Assembly: GCA_964478025.1 (NCBI GenBank)
Contig: CAYZGK010000017.1
Coordinates: forward strand, 1-32,176
DNA length: 32,176 bases
DNA from: UBA3700 sp964478025
GTDB taxonomy: Bacteria; Bacillota; Clostridia; Christensenellales; UBA3700
Direction: 5' to 3'
Positions within the stretch are counted from its first letter, which is position 1, and every line of letters starts with the position of its first letter. Positions 8,094-15,972 of this stretch are shown in pieces. A model generated the notes under the pieces. The model had not been told where the DNA came from. It saw only the letters and a list, made by a program, of their open reading frames with translations, and did no database searches. Made by a program: the position numbers and the translations under genes.

Positions 8094-9116
8094 TTATTTT
8101 TCCTCCTTTTGCTTTTTTGAAAAGGTTTTAATAAACCAGTTTTTAATCTCTACATGAATAGGAGTAGAACCAAATGGTCTTGGATGAAGAACCTTGTTAA
8201 ATATAGGAACAAGTAAGTTCATAATTAAAATTGCAAAACTTACTACTTCCATTTGTGTTGCTTTTCTAAGTCCAGCTGTAAGTAGTCCTAAGCAGAAATA
8301 ATAAGCGTAGCATGCCCATTTATTATTTGGTGAGGATACATAGTCAGTTGCCATAAATATTGCACCTAAGAATAAACCGCCTGTAAGTATACTTGGCATA
8401 AACATCTTCATTGAGCCATATAATACACAACTAAATAAACCTGTTGTAACAATATATATTAGTGGCCAGCGAATATCTATAACTCTTCTTACAACTAAGT
8501 AAATGCCTCCAACTAAAAGTGCAAGTTTACATGTTTCACCTAAGCAGCCTCCCATGTTTATTCCAAGGAACATATCAAGAAGCGAAAGAGTGGTTGTAGA
8601 AGAGCCTGTTTCTAACATTTTAGTTAGGGTTGTAGCTCCAGTTACAATTGCTCCATTTGTAAGCGTTGTAGAGTAGTCTGCCATAATAGTTGTAAAACTC
8701 ATAAAAGCAAATATTCTACCAACAATAGCAGGGTTAACAATATTTTTTCCTGTTCCACCAAATAGCATTTTTACAACTGCAATAGCAAATATTGCAGAAA
8801 GTGCTGGAATATAGGCATATTTCATTGCTAAGTTTCCTGGCATACACATCGCAATAAGTAATCCTGTAATTAGTGATGTAAAATCAAACTCAGATAAAAT
8901 TTGTTTGAAGTTTTTCTTTTGGCAAAGCTTCCAAACAACTTCAGTAGCAACTGCTGCAACACTTGATGAAATTATAGTTATAAGCGCATTCCAGCCAAAG
9001 AAAATACATCCCATAATACAAGCTGGAAGTAATGCTATAACAACATCAATCATTATGTTTTTAGTAGTTCTAGGAGATCTTAAATGTGGGGTACTATTAA
9101 TTACAACTCTTTCCAT
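8094..9116 (-). CDS. rnfD: Rnf complex membrane subunit RnfD, flavinylated
   Basis: A 340-residue polytopic RnfD/NqrB-family subunit. Recognisable features are SPHLRSPRTTKNIM-like text near the N-terminus (here STPHLRSPRTTKN), MLFGGTGKNIVNPAIVGR at about 117-134, and the flavinylation motif T159-G160-A161-T162 followed by TL. T162 is the likely FMN attachment residue. About eight to ten membrane segments are visible. The start overlaps the rnfC stop (TAATG) and the stop abuts rnfG. It is a membrane part of the electron path and of ion translocation. Confidence 0.96.
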   Translation of the reverse strand: MERVVINSTPHLRSPRTTKNIMIDVVIALLPACIMGCIFFGWNALITIISSSVAAVATEVVWKLCQKKNFKQILSEFDFTSLITGLLIAMCMPGNLAMKYAYIPALSAIFAIAVVKMLFGGTGKNIVNPAIVGRIFAFMSFTTIMADYSTTLTNGAIVTGATTLTKMLETGSSTTTLSLLDMFLGINMGGCLGETCKLALLVGGIYLVVRRVIDIRWPLIYIVTTGLFSCVLYGSMKMFMPSILTGGLFLGAIFMATDYVSSPNNKWACYAYYFCLGLLTAGLRKATQMEVVSFAILIMNLLVPIFNKVLHPRPFGSTPIHVEIKNWFIKTFSKKQKEEK

Positions 9117-10435
9117 TATTTATTACCTCCATTTTGTGCTTTTTTTCTATTTTCCATAATTTTAGATTTAGCAAGGGCTATGCTTTGAACAAGTTCTCTT
9201 TTAGCTGGGCATACATATGCACATGAACCACAAGAGATACAATTCATAACACCCCCAATTTTTTCAGCGCTTTCATAATCTTTTGCAAGAGTAAAGAAAT
9301 CAATTTGCATTGGAAGCAAGTTCATAGGACAAACTGAAGCACATCTTCCACAATTTATACAAGGTGTAGGATTTTTGTAGTGAATCTCTGTTTCATTTAA
9401 GGCTAAGAAGCCTGATGAAGTCTTTGTTGTATAAATATCTGTAGATAGCATTGCAGGTCCCATCATAGGTCCACCAGCAACAAGCATTGTTGTATTTCTC
9501 TTAAATCCTCTGCAGAAGTTTAAAATATCATCATATCTAGTACCAATTTTTACTAAAAGATTTCTTGGTTGATATAAAGATTTTCCAGAGCAGGTCATAT
9601 ATCTTTCATAAAGTGGCTTGTTTTTCTCAACAGCCTCGTATGTTGCAAGAGCAGTTGCAATGTTTTGAACAACGCATCCTGCGTCTGCTGGTAACTTGCC
9701 ACAAGGTACTTTTCTTCCTGTACAACAATAAATTAAATGTTTTTCAGAACCCATAGGATATGCTTTTCTAAGTGGAACAACAGTAATATCTTGCTCCTTT
9801 GCACACTTTTCAATTAGGTCTGGTTTGTTCTTTTCAATACCAATCATTATATTTGTAACAGAAAGAGCTTTTGCAAGAAGTCTAATTCCAACTAGTACAT
9901 CATCGTATCTTTCTATCATAACTCTATAGTCACATGTAAGATAAGGTTCACATTCAGCACCATTTATAATTAAGGTATCAACTTTAGTTTGTGGAGATAA
10001 CTTAACAACAGTAGGGAATCCTGCGCCGCCCATTCCGACGATGCCGGCCTCTGCGATTCTATTTTTAATAGTTTCAGGTTCTCTATCTGCAAGTGGTTCT
10101 AAAACCATATTGTTATATAAATTATCATTTTCAATTATAATATGATCCATGAAAACGCCATTTATATTTGGTCTTTTTTCAATTCCAATAACCTTACCGC
10201 TAACACTTGAATAGATGTTAGCACTGACAAAGCCTGTAGCTTTTCCTATTAATTGTCCTTGTAAAACACTATCACCAATATTTACTATAGCTTCTGCAGG
10301 CTTTCCAATATGTTGACCAAGTGATATGGCAACAATAGGAGGGGCTGGCATTTCTTCTATAGGAATGTCTTTAGATAATGCTTTATTGTCTGGTACATGA
10401 GCACCTTTAAAAAACAACTTAGCTTTCTTTAACAT
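9116..10435 (-). CDS. rnfC: Rnf complex subunit RnfC, NADH/NAD+ and FMN site
   Basis: RnfC is the cytoplasmic subunit that exchanges electrons with NAD+/NADH. The 439-residue protein has an N-terminal barrel-sandwich part (residues 1-85) and a Gly-rich nucleotide motif GIVGMGGAGFPT (131-142). A GAECEPYLTCDY segment (159-170) resembles that of complex I NuoF-type proteins. Two [4Fe-4S] motifs follow, CINCGRCASVCP (359-370) and CISCGSCAYVCP (399-410). The length and domain order are standard. GAGGAG lies a few bases before the ATG at 10435, and the start overlaps the end of the upstream gene by 7 bp. Confidence 0.97.
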   Translation of the reverse strand: MLKKAKLFFKGAHVPDNKALSKDIPIEEMPAPPIVAISLGQHIGKPAEAIVNIGDSVLQGQLIGKATGFVSANIYSSVSGKVIGIEKRPNINGVFMDHIIIENDNLYNNMVLEPLADREPETIKNRIAEAGIVGMGGAGFPTVVKLSPQTKVDTLIINGAECEPYLTCDYRVMIERYDDVLVGIRLLAKALSVTNIMIGIEKNKPDLIEKCAKEQDITVVPLRKAYPMGSEKHLIYCCTGRKVPCGKLPADAGCVVQNIATALATYEAVEKNKPLYERYMTCSGKSLYQPRNLLVKIGTRYDDILNFCRGFKRNTTMLVAGGPMMGPAMLSTDIYTTKTSSGFLALNETEIHYKNPTPCINCGRCASVCPMNLLPMQIDFFTLAKDYESAEKIGGVMNCISCGSCAYVCPAKRELVQSIALAKSKIMENRKKAQNGGNK

Positions 10436-10992
10436 ATAGTCTCCTCTTTATTTTGTACTTTATAGTTTATTAACAATTTTTCATAATACGTAATTGGAAC
10501 TTTATGAATAACAAGATATACTAAAGTTCCAACGATAGCACCACTAAGTACCCCAATTAATGCCAAGTAAGGAAGGTATGAAATCATAAGACTACTACTT
10601 ACTACTAAGCAAAATACAAGTACTTGAACAATGTTATGTATAACTGCACTTACTATACTAATAGCAAGCACAGAAATTTTTGGGTGTAAAAATTTCACAA
10701 ATATACTAGATACTATAATACTTACAATTCCAGCAGTTAATGAGTAGATAAGAGAAGAAACATTACCTACTATTAAACATGAAAGTGTAGTTCTTATAAC
10801 AACTAAGATTATTGCATCAACTGGGGTATACATAAATAATGTAATTAAAGAAAATACATTAGAAAGACCTATCTTTGCTCCTGGTAAAAACAAAGGAGGC
10901 AATAAGTTTTCTAACATAAAAGTAACTAAACTTAAAGCTGTAAGTATGCCTAAAGTTGTTATCCTTTTGGTATTTAAACCAAACGAACCCAT
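10429..10992 (-). CDS. Gx transporter / heptaprenyl diphosphate synthase component I-like membrane protein
   Basis: A hydrophobic protein of about 187 residues with five to six membrane segments. The N-terminal part (LGILTALSLVTFMLENLLPP, then PGAKIGLSNVFSLITL) matches the family annotated as heptaprenyl diphosphate synthase component I or Gx transporter. That family resembles ECF-type S components and is often encoded next to Rnf genes and the NusG-II protein. Its substrate is unknown; the synthase name is historical and probably misleading. Two starts are possible, 11004 and 10992. Neither has a strong RBS; 10992 is preferred because it gives a usual-length N-terminus and has GGGGA upstream. 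It is the first gene of the rnf operon and overlaps rnfC by 7 bp. Confidence 0.8.
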   Translation of the reverse strand: MGSFGLNTKRITTLGILTALSLVTFMLENLLPPLFLPGAKIGLSNVFSLITLFMYTPVDAIILVVIRTTLSCLIVGNVSSLIYSLTAGIVSIIVSSIFVKFLHPKISVLAISIVSAVIHNIVQVLVFCLVVSSSLMISYLPYLALIGVLSGAIVGTLVYLVIHKVPITYYEKLLINYKVQNKEETIC

Positions 10993-11044
10993 AAAATTCC
11001 CCATTAATTTTATTAATTTTTAGCGCCTAAGCACTTATATTAAT

Positions 11045-11073
11045 ATTATGTACTTATATATAAATAATGTCAA
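11045..11073 (-). promoter_or_regulatory. Promoter of the rnf operon
   Basis: On the minus strand, TTGACA (11073-11068) is followed by a 17-base spacer and CATAAT (11050-11045), about 40 bases before the first gene of the operon. No other promoter this good is seen ahead of the seven genes. Confidence 0.65.
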
Positions 11074-11104
11074 TATGCGACATTTGTCTATTTTCTTACA
11101 ATTT

Positions 11105-11120
11105 TTGTCAAAATTAACAA
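11105..11120. promoter_or_regulatory. Imperfect palindrome between the rnf and FTR-like promoters
   Basis: TTGTCAAA / ATTAACAA form a 16-base palindrome with two mismatched positions. It lies between the diverging -35 elements at 11068-11073 and 11125-11130. The half-sites recall Rex-type operators (TTGTTAA...TTAACAA), but the spacing is two bases short of that consensus. Which regulator binds, if any, is inference. Confidence 0.3.
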
Positions 11121-11124
11121 TTTA

Positions 11125-11153
11125 TTGAAAATTTATCGATTTAAATAGATAAT
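11125..11153 (+). promoter_or_regulatory. Promoter of the FTR-like gene
   Basis: TTGAAA (11125-11130), 17-base spacer, GATAAT (11148-11153), 16 bases before the ATG at 11170. An AGAGG ribosome binding site sits between. Confidence 0.6.
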
Positions 11154-11169
11154 ATAAATAGAGGTAAAT

Positions 11170-11367
11170 ATGAAAGTTCGATTCAATGAAAATAAAGTTA
11201 TAGTAAAAGAAATTCAAGAAGGCTTAAAAGCAAGGGGTGGATACTGTCCATGTAGAGTAGAGAAAAATGAGGATACAAAGTGTATGTGCAAAGAATTTCG
11301 TGAACAAATAGCAGATCCAAACTTTGAAGGATATTGCCATTGTATGCTTTACTACAAAGAAAAATAA
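11170..11367 (+). CDS. Small ferredoxin:thioredoxin reductase catalytic-like protein
   Basis: A 65-residue protein with three CxC pairs: C26-P-C28, C38-M-C40 and C56-H-C58. The CPC...CxC...CHC order is the signature of the catalytic subunit of ferredoxin:thioredoxin reductase, in which these residues hold a [4Fe-4S] cluster and a redox disulfide. The final EGYCHCMLYYKE block is also typical. The spacing between the first two pairs is shorter than in plant-type FTR, and no variable (alpha) subunit gene is nearby. It may reduce a thioredoxin-like partner with electrons from ferredoxin; that is inference from the family. It has its own promoter, is transcribed away from the rnf operon, and is followed by a separate promoter for fhs. 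Confidence 0.75.
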   Translation: MKVRFNENKVIVKEIQEGLKARGGYCPCRVEKNEDTKCMCKEFREQIADPNFEGYCHCMLYYKEK

Positions 11368-11376
11368 TTTCAACTC

Positions 11377-11405
11377 TTGCTTATTATATAAATATTATAT
11401 AAAAT
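11377..11405 (+). promoter_or_regulatory. Putative promoter for fhs-glnS
   Basis: TTGCTT (11377-11382), 17-base spacer, TAAAAT (11400-11405), 31 bases before the fhs start. The gap after the FTR-like gene has no clear terminator, so read-through is also possible. Confidence 0.45.
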
Positions 11406-11435
11406 AATTATATTATAGTTTTGGCGAGGTATTTA

Positions 11436-13097
11436 ATGAAAAGTGATATTGAAATTGCAGAAGGTATTGAAAAGAAGAATATTGTAGATATTGCTGCAAA
11501 GTTAGGTTTAAAAGATGATGATATAGAATTATATGGAAAATATAAAGCTAAGATATCTGTTAAACCATCGCCAAAGAAAGATTCCAAACTTATATTAGTT
11601 ACAGCAATTAATCCAACTCCACTTGGAGAGGGAAAGACTACTACATCCATAGGTCTTGCCGATGGATTATCTTTACTAAATAAAAAAGTATGTTTAGCAC
11701 TTCGTGAACCATCTTTAGGCCCAGTATTTGGAATAAAGGGAGGCGCTACTGGTGGGGGTATGGCTCAAGTTGTTCCTATGGAAGATATAAACTTGCATTT
11801 CACTGGAGATATACACGCAGTAACTACAGCAAACAATTTAATTTCAGCAATCTTAGATAACCATATACATCAAGGAAATGAACTTAATATTGATATAAAC
11901 AATATTGTTTGGAAAAGATGTATGGATATGAACGATAGAGCATTAAGATGTATAACAGTTGCTCAAGGCGGAGAAAATAATGGCGTAGAGAGAAAAGATG
12001 GATTTAATATCTCTACAGCTTCAGAGACGATGGCTATACTTTGTTTAGCACAAGATATGGCAGATTTAAAACAAAGACTTTCAAATATTATTGTTGCATA
12101 TAATACAAGTGGGGAGCCTGTAACAGTTAAAGATTTAGGTTGCCAAGATGCATGTGCTATCATACTAAAGGATGCAATAAAGCCAAATCTTGTTCAAACT
12201 CTTGAAGGAACACCAGCAATTATTCATGGTGGCCCTTTTGCAAATATAGCTCATGGATGTAATACAATTATTGCTACAAAAACAGCTCTAACACTTGCAG
12301 ATTATGTTGTAACAGAAGCAGGATTTGGAGCAGATTTAGGAGCAGAGAAATTCTTAGATATAAAATGTAGAGTAGCATCACTAAAGCCTAGTGCTGTTGT
12401 TTTGGTTGCAACCGTTAGAGCTATAAAGTACAATGGCGGCGTTGCTAAAGAAAATGTTAAAGAAGTAAACATGCCTGCACTAGAAAAAGGTATTTGTAAC
12501 CTTTTAGGACATATAGATAATTTAAAGAATAAATTTGGCGTAAATGTTGTCGTTGCAATAAATAAGTTTATAACAGATACAGACGAAGAGTTAGAGTTTA
12601 TAAAAAATGAATGTATTAAGAATAATTGTGAAGTAGCATTATGTGAATGTTGGGAAAAAGGTGGCAAGGGTTCAATTGAACTTGCAAATGCTGTACTTAA
12701 AGCTATACAAAAACCAAGCACATTAAACTTTACATATGATTTAAATGATTCAATAGAAAATAAGATAAAAGCAATTGCTACAAAAATATATGGAGCAAAG
12801 GATGTCGTATTTGAAGAAAAAGCAAAAATTGCGATAGAGAAAATTAATAAAATAGGTAAGAGTAATTTACCTATATGTATCGCAAAGACACAATACTCTT
12901 TTTCTGATGATGCTAAAAAATTAGGTCGTCCAACTAATTTTACATTAACTGTTAAAGATGTAGAAATTAGAGGTGGAGCTGGATTTATAGTTCCTATTTG
13001 TGGAAATATATTATTAATGCCAGGATTAAGTAAAAATCCTGCTGCACTTGGAATGTCAATAGATGATAAAACTTTAAAAATAAGAGGATTATATTAA
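11436..13097 (+). CDS. fhs: Formate-tetrahydrofolate ligase
   Basis: The enzyme joins formate to tetrahydrofolate with ATP to give 10-formyl-THF, a step in one-carbon metabolism and in the methyl branch of the Wood-Ljungdahl pathway. From the ATG at 11436 it is 553 residues, the usual length. It contains the nucleotide-binding motif PTPLGEGKTTTSIGL (about 60-74) and family blocks REPSLGPVFGIKGGATGGG, EDINLHFTGD, HGGPFANIAHGCN and TEAGFGADLGAEKF. The frame can be extended to a TTG at 11421, but GAGGT lies 5-6 bases before the ATG at 11436, and MKSDIEIA is the normal start of the family. glnS follows after one base, so the two are co-transcribed. No other pathway genes are in the window, so an acetogenic role cannot be claimed. 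Confidence 0.97.
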   Translation: MKSDIEIAEGIEKKNIVDIAAKLGLKDDDIELYGKYKAKISVKPSPKKDSKLILVTAINPTPLGEGKTTTSIGLADGLSLLNKKVCLALREPSLGPVFGIKGGATGGGMAQVVPMEDINLHFTGDIHAVTTANNLISAILDNHIHQGNELNIDINNIVWKRCMDMNDRALRCITVAQGGENNGVERKDGFNISTASETMAILCLAQDMADLKQRLSNIIVAYNTSGEPVTVKDLGCQDACAIILKDAIKPNLVQTLEGTPAIIHGGPFANIAHGCNTIIATKTALTLADYVVTEAGFGADLGAEKFLDIKCRVASLKPSAVVLVATVRAIKYNGGVAKENVKEVNMPALEKGICNLLGHIDNLKNKFGVNVVVAINKFITDTDEELEFIKNECIKNNCEVALCECWEKGGKGSIELANAVLKAIQKPSTLNFTYDLNDSIENKIKAIATKIYGAKDVVFEEKAKIAIEKINKIGKSNLPICIAKTQYSFSDDAKKLGRPTNFTLTVKDVEIRGGAGFIVPICGNILLMPGLSKNPAALGMSIDDKTLKIRGLY

Positions 13098-13098
13098 G

Positions 13099-14736
13099 AT
13101 GGAAGAAGAAGTAAAGTCAGTTAATTTTATAGAGGAAATAATTAACGATGATTTAGCACAAGGTAAGACAAACGAGATAATTACTCGTTTCCCACCTGAA
13201 CCAAATGGTTATTTACATATAGGACACGCAAAGTCTTTATGTATTAACTTTGGTATTAAGGAAAAATATCATGGAAAGTGTAATCTAAGATATGATGACA
13301 CTAACCCAAGCAAGGAAGATATTGAGTATGTTAATTCCATTAAAGAAGATATTAAATGGTTAGGTTTTGAGTGGGATCAAGAATTATATGCTTCAGATTA
13401 TTTTGATCAAATGTATGAACATGCAGTAGGTTTAATAAAGAAAGGACTTGCTTATGTTTGTGATTATTCTGCTGAGGAAATTAAAAATACAAGAGGAGAT
13501 TTAAATCATCCAGGACAAGAAAGCCCTTGGAGAAATAGATCTATTGAGGAAAACTTAAAACTTTTTGAAGAAATGAAAGAAGGCAAATATGCAGATGGTG
13601 AAAAAGTTTTAAGAGCAAAAATAGATATGGCTTCTCGTAATATGAACATGAGAGATCCAGTTATTTATAGAATTTTAAGAGCTACTCATGAAAGAACTGG
13701 AGATAAGTGGTGCATTTATCCAATGTACGATTTTGCTCATCCTCTTGAGGATGCTATAGAGGGAGTAACTCATAGTATTTGTACTCTTGAGTTTGAAGAC
13801 CATAGACCACTTTACGATTGGGTAAAAATAAATTGTGGTTATACAACAGGTTATCCAAGACAAATTGAATTTGCAAGACTTGGCATGAAAAGAACAATTA
13901 TGTCAAAAAGATATTTAAAGAAACTTGTAGACCAAGGAAAGGTTGATGGTTGGTCAGATCCTAGAATGCCTACGCTTTCTGGTATGAGAGAAAGAGGATA
14001 TCCACCAAAAGCTATTAGAAAATTCTGTGAAGAGATAGGAGTTTCTAAAGCAAACAGTGAAGTAGATGTTGCTCTTTTAGAGCACTTTGTTAGAGATAAT
14101 CTAAATATGGAAGCCGATCGTGTAATGGTTGTAAAGGATCCTATTAAATTAACTATAGCTAATGCTGAAAATGAGGTTTATGATTTAGAGAATAATCCTA
14201 ATGATGAATCTAAAAAGACTCATAAGGTTACATTCTCAAAGAATCTATATATGGATAGAAGCGACTTTGCAGTTGTTCCACCTCCAAAATATAAAAGATT
14301 AGTTCCAGGTGGTACAGTAAGACTTAAAGGTTCTTACATTGTTGAGTATGTTTCACATAAGTGTGATGAGAATGGAAATGTTATAGAGGTTGTATGTAAC
14401 TATATTCCTCAAACAAGACAAGGCCAAGAAAATTGTAATTTAAAGTGCAAAGGCGTTATTCAATGGGTTAATGCTGAAGATTGCATAGATTTAACACTTC
14501 ATGATTATGATTATTTATTACTTGATGGAGAGGGCGATTTTGATACAAGATTAACTCCAAATAGTCATGTTGTATATAACAATGCAAAAGGTGAGGCTGT
14601 ACTTAAAGATTGTAAGCCTTATGATAGATTTCAATTCATGAGAATTGGTTACTATAGTGCAGTTAAAACTTATGGTGAAAACGGAAAGTATGAGTTTAAC
14701 CAAATAACTGGATTAAAAGATAGTTATGGAAAATAA
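13099..14736 (+). CDS. glnS: Glutaminyl-tRNA synthetase
   Basis: A class I aminoacyl-tRNA synthetase charging tRNA-Gln, 545 residues and full length. Motifs are PPEPNGYLHIGHAKS (32-46, HIGH at 40-43) and IMSKRYL (about 270, the KMSKS equivalent). RYDDTNPSKEDIEYV and YPMYDFAHPLEDAIEGVTHS are typical of GlnRS rather than GluRS. Two beta-barrel anticodon-binding domains fill the C-terminal 200 residues. The start is one base after the fhs stop. Many Bacillota make Gln-tRNA by amidation with GatCAB, so a dedicated GlnRS is notable; whether the organism also has GatCAB is not visible here. Confidence 0.96.
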   Translation: MEEEVKSVNFIEEIINDDLAQGKTNEIITRFPPEPNGYLHIGHAKSLCINFGIKEKYHGKCNLRYDDTNPSKEDIEYVNSIKEDIKWLGFEWDQELYASDYFDQMYEHAVGLIKKGLAYVCDYSAEEIKNTRGDLNHPGQESPWRNRSIEENLKLFEEMKEGKYADGEKVLRAKIDMASRNMNMRDPVIYRILRATHERTGDKWCIYPMYDFAHPLEDAIEGVTHSICTLEFEDHRPLYDWVKINCGYTTGYPRQIEFARLGMKRTIMSKRYLKKLVDQGKVDGWSDPRMPTLSGMRERGYPPKAIRKFCEEIGVSKANSEVDVALLEHFVRDNLNMEADRVMVVKDPIKLTIANAENEVYDLENNPNDESKKTHKVTFSKNLYMDRSDFAVVPPPKYKRLVPGGTVRLKGSYIVEYVSHKCDENGNVIEVVCNYIPQTRQGQENCNLKCKGVIQWVNAEDCIDLTLHDYDYLLLDGEGDFDTRLTPNSHVVYNNAKGEAVLKDCKPYDRFQFMRIGYYSAVKTYGENGKYEFNQITGLKDSYGK

Positions 14737-14860
14737 ATATTGTAAGTTTACTAGCGTTGTTGAAGTATAGAGTGAATCTATATCTAAATATAACGCTGCA
14801 AACGGTACAAAATTTTGTTTATTCGATTCAGATAATATAACAATTTTAAAAGCAAAATAG
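14726..14860 (+). pseudogene. Possible remnant small ORF interrupted by an amber codon
   Basis: An ATG at 14726, overlapping the end of glnS in another frame, opens a frame reading MENKYCKFTSVVEV, then a TAG at 14768-14770. The same frame then runs 29 more codons (SESISKYNAANGTKF...ITILKAK) to a TAG at 14858-14860. The second part has a protein-like composition, without the runs of Leu or Phe seen in chance frames. It may be the tail of a decayed gene. There is no clear RBS, and chance cannot be excluded. Confidence 0.2.
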
Positions 14861-14893
14861 GTAAGTTAAATGGAAATTTAGCTTATCTATTTT
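14854..14893 (+). terminator. Long hairpin after glnS, probable terminator
   Basis: An 18-bp stem (14854-14871 with 14876-14893) containing two G-T pairs is closed by a GGAA loop, which fits the stable GNRA tetraloop class. The 3' arm ends in TATTTTA, only a weak T tract. It is the best candidate for ending the fhs-glnS transcript. The rest of the 300-base gap (14737-15040) holds only the doubtful ORF remnant and the promoter of the next gene. Confidence 0.5.
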
Positions 14894-14982
14894 ACGTGAA
14901 AAATTGTAACAATTTAGTAGTAAAAACTTAAAGTAGATTTAGAATGTAAAAAAAAAATATAAAAATTTCGTATATAAAATGC

Positions 14983-15011
14983 TTGATATTTCAAAAATGG
15001 AATTATATAAT
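14983..15011 (+). promoter_or_regulatory. Promoter of the XRE regulator / island operon
   Basis: TTGATA (14983-14988), an exact 17-base spacer, and a consensus TATAAT (15006-15011), 29 bases before the ATG at 15041. It is the strongest-looking promoter of the island. Confidence 0.7.
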
Positions 15012-15040
15012 AAATACATAACAATATATTGGAGGTAATT

Positions 15041-15367
15041 ATGTCAATATTTACAAAACGAGTTAAAAGTATTTTAGATGAAAAGAAAATAACTCAAAAG
15101 CAATTATCACAATTGTCTAATATTGCAGAAGCGTCTATTTGTAGATATCTTCGTGGTGATTCAGAACCGAGGTTGGATATTATCACAAAAATTGCGAAAG
15201 CATTGGATGTTAGTGAGTCATATTTGATAGGAGAAACGGATGAGAAAAAGAATGATAATTATAAGTTAGAAATAAGAGATATCGTTGCTAGGAATAGAAA
15301 TATAATGACCGATAAAGATAAAATGGATATTATCAACATGTTATATGGTAGGTATGATGATAAGTAA
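15041..15367 (+). CDS. XRE-family helix-turn-helix repressor
   Basis: A 108-residue Cro/CI-type DNA-binding protein. The HTH domain covers about residues 7-62: KITQKQLSQLSNIAEASICRYLRGDSEPRLDIITKIAKALDVSESYLIG in outline, with the Q-L-S-x2-S...SxxRYxRG helix pair and the P-R-L-D linker typical of the family. The C-terminal 45 residues are charged and may form a dimerisation helix. The frame opens at a TTG at 15029, but GGAGG at 15031-15035 sits five bases before the ATG at 15041, so 15041 is the start. It overlaps the next gene, an ImmA-like peptidase. This pairing is the usual ImmR/ImmA arrangement of mobile elements, where the peptidase cleaves the repressor. Confidence 0.88.
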   Translation: MSIFTKRVKSILDEKKITQKQLSQLSNIAEASICRYLRGDSEPRLDIITKIAKALDVSESYLIGETDEKKNDNYKLEIRDIVARNRNIMTDKDKMDIINMLYGRYDDK

Positions 15368-15959
15368 TTTGTATAGTAAAGAGTATGATAAAATGGTTGA
15401 ACTTTCTCTAAACGTTCTTATGGACTACCAAGAATATAGTTTTCCATTAAATATAAATAATCTTATAAAGAAAATGGGTATTATCGTAAAACCATATTCG
15501 GAATTGAGTTTTTATGAATATATAAATCTATGCAAAAAAGCGCCATTTGGAATGACAGTTATGAGTAAATATGATAATGGTCACACAAGTTTTGAAATAT
15601 ATTATAATGATGTTGATTATAAAAAGACTAAAAATCGTTTTACTCTTGCGCATGAAATTGGTCACATAGCTAATGGAGATATAAATAAAGCCATTACAAG
15701 TAATGATGAAAAACTTTATGATTATTTTGCCAAATGTCTACTGGCACCACAATGCCTTATAATTCAAAACCAGGAATATGATATAAAAACAATTGTTAAA
15801 AAATATAATGTTTCCAAACAGGTTGCAGAGTTTTGGTTACAAGCAATTAATAATAGAATATCGTCATATGGTGAAAATTGTTTGACGAATTTAGAAAGAT
15901 TTTATTTAAAAGAAAGAAAAAAATACTATAACCATCAGCCGCCAAGCAAAAGTCTATAG
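15357..15959 (+). CDS. ImmA/IrrE-family metallopeptidase
   Basis: A protein of about 200 residues with the zinc-binding helix RFTLAHEIGHIANGD (HExxH with the trailing GH typical of the family) about 100 residues in, and the later YDYFAKCLLAPQCLI segment that supplies the third ligand region in this family. Such enzymes cleave their partner XRE repressor after a signal and switch on the mobile element or defence genes nearby. Possible starts are 15345, 15354 and 15357. The last has GGTAGG four bases upstream and is preferred, but the choice is weak. All overlap the end of the XRE gene. The last residues (HQPPSKSL) look unstructured. An inverted repeat follows the stop. Confidence 0.85.
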   Translation: MISNLYSKEYDKMVELSLNVLMDYQEYSFPLNINNLIKKMGIIVKPYSELSFYEYINLCKKAPFGMTVMSKYDNGHTSFEIYYNDVDYKKTKNRFTLAHEIGHIANGDINKAITSNDEKLYDYFAKCLLAPQCLIIQNQEYDIKTIVKKYNVSKQVAEFWLQAINNRISSYGENCLTNLERFYLKERKKYYNHQPPSKSL

Positions 15960-15972
15960 TATTTAAAACAGA

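Noticed and set aside
12302..12721. 139-codon frame on the minus strand inside fhs
   Set aside because: fhs is complete and highly conserved here; the antisense frame shows no domain or start signal.
14815..14835. TTCGATTC sequence resembling a tRNA T-loop
   Set aside because: No matching acceptor, D or anticodon stems can be drawn around it, and the sequence is better explained by the open frame after the amber codon.
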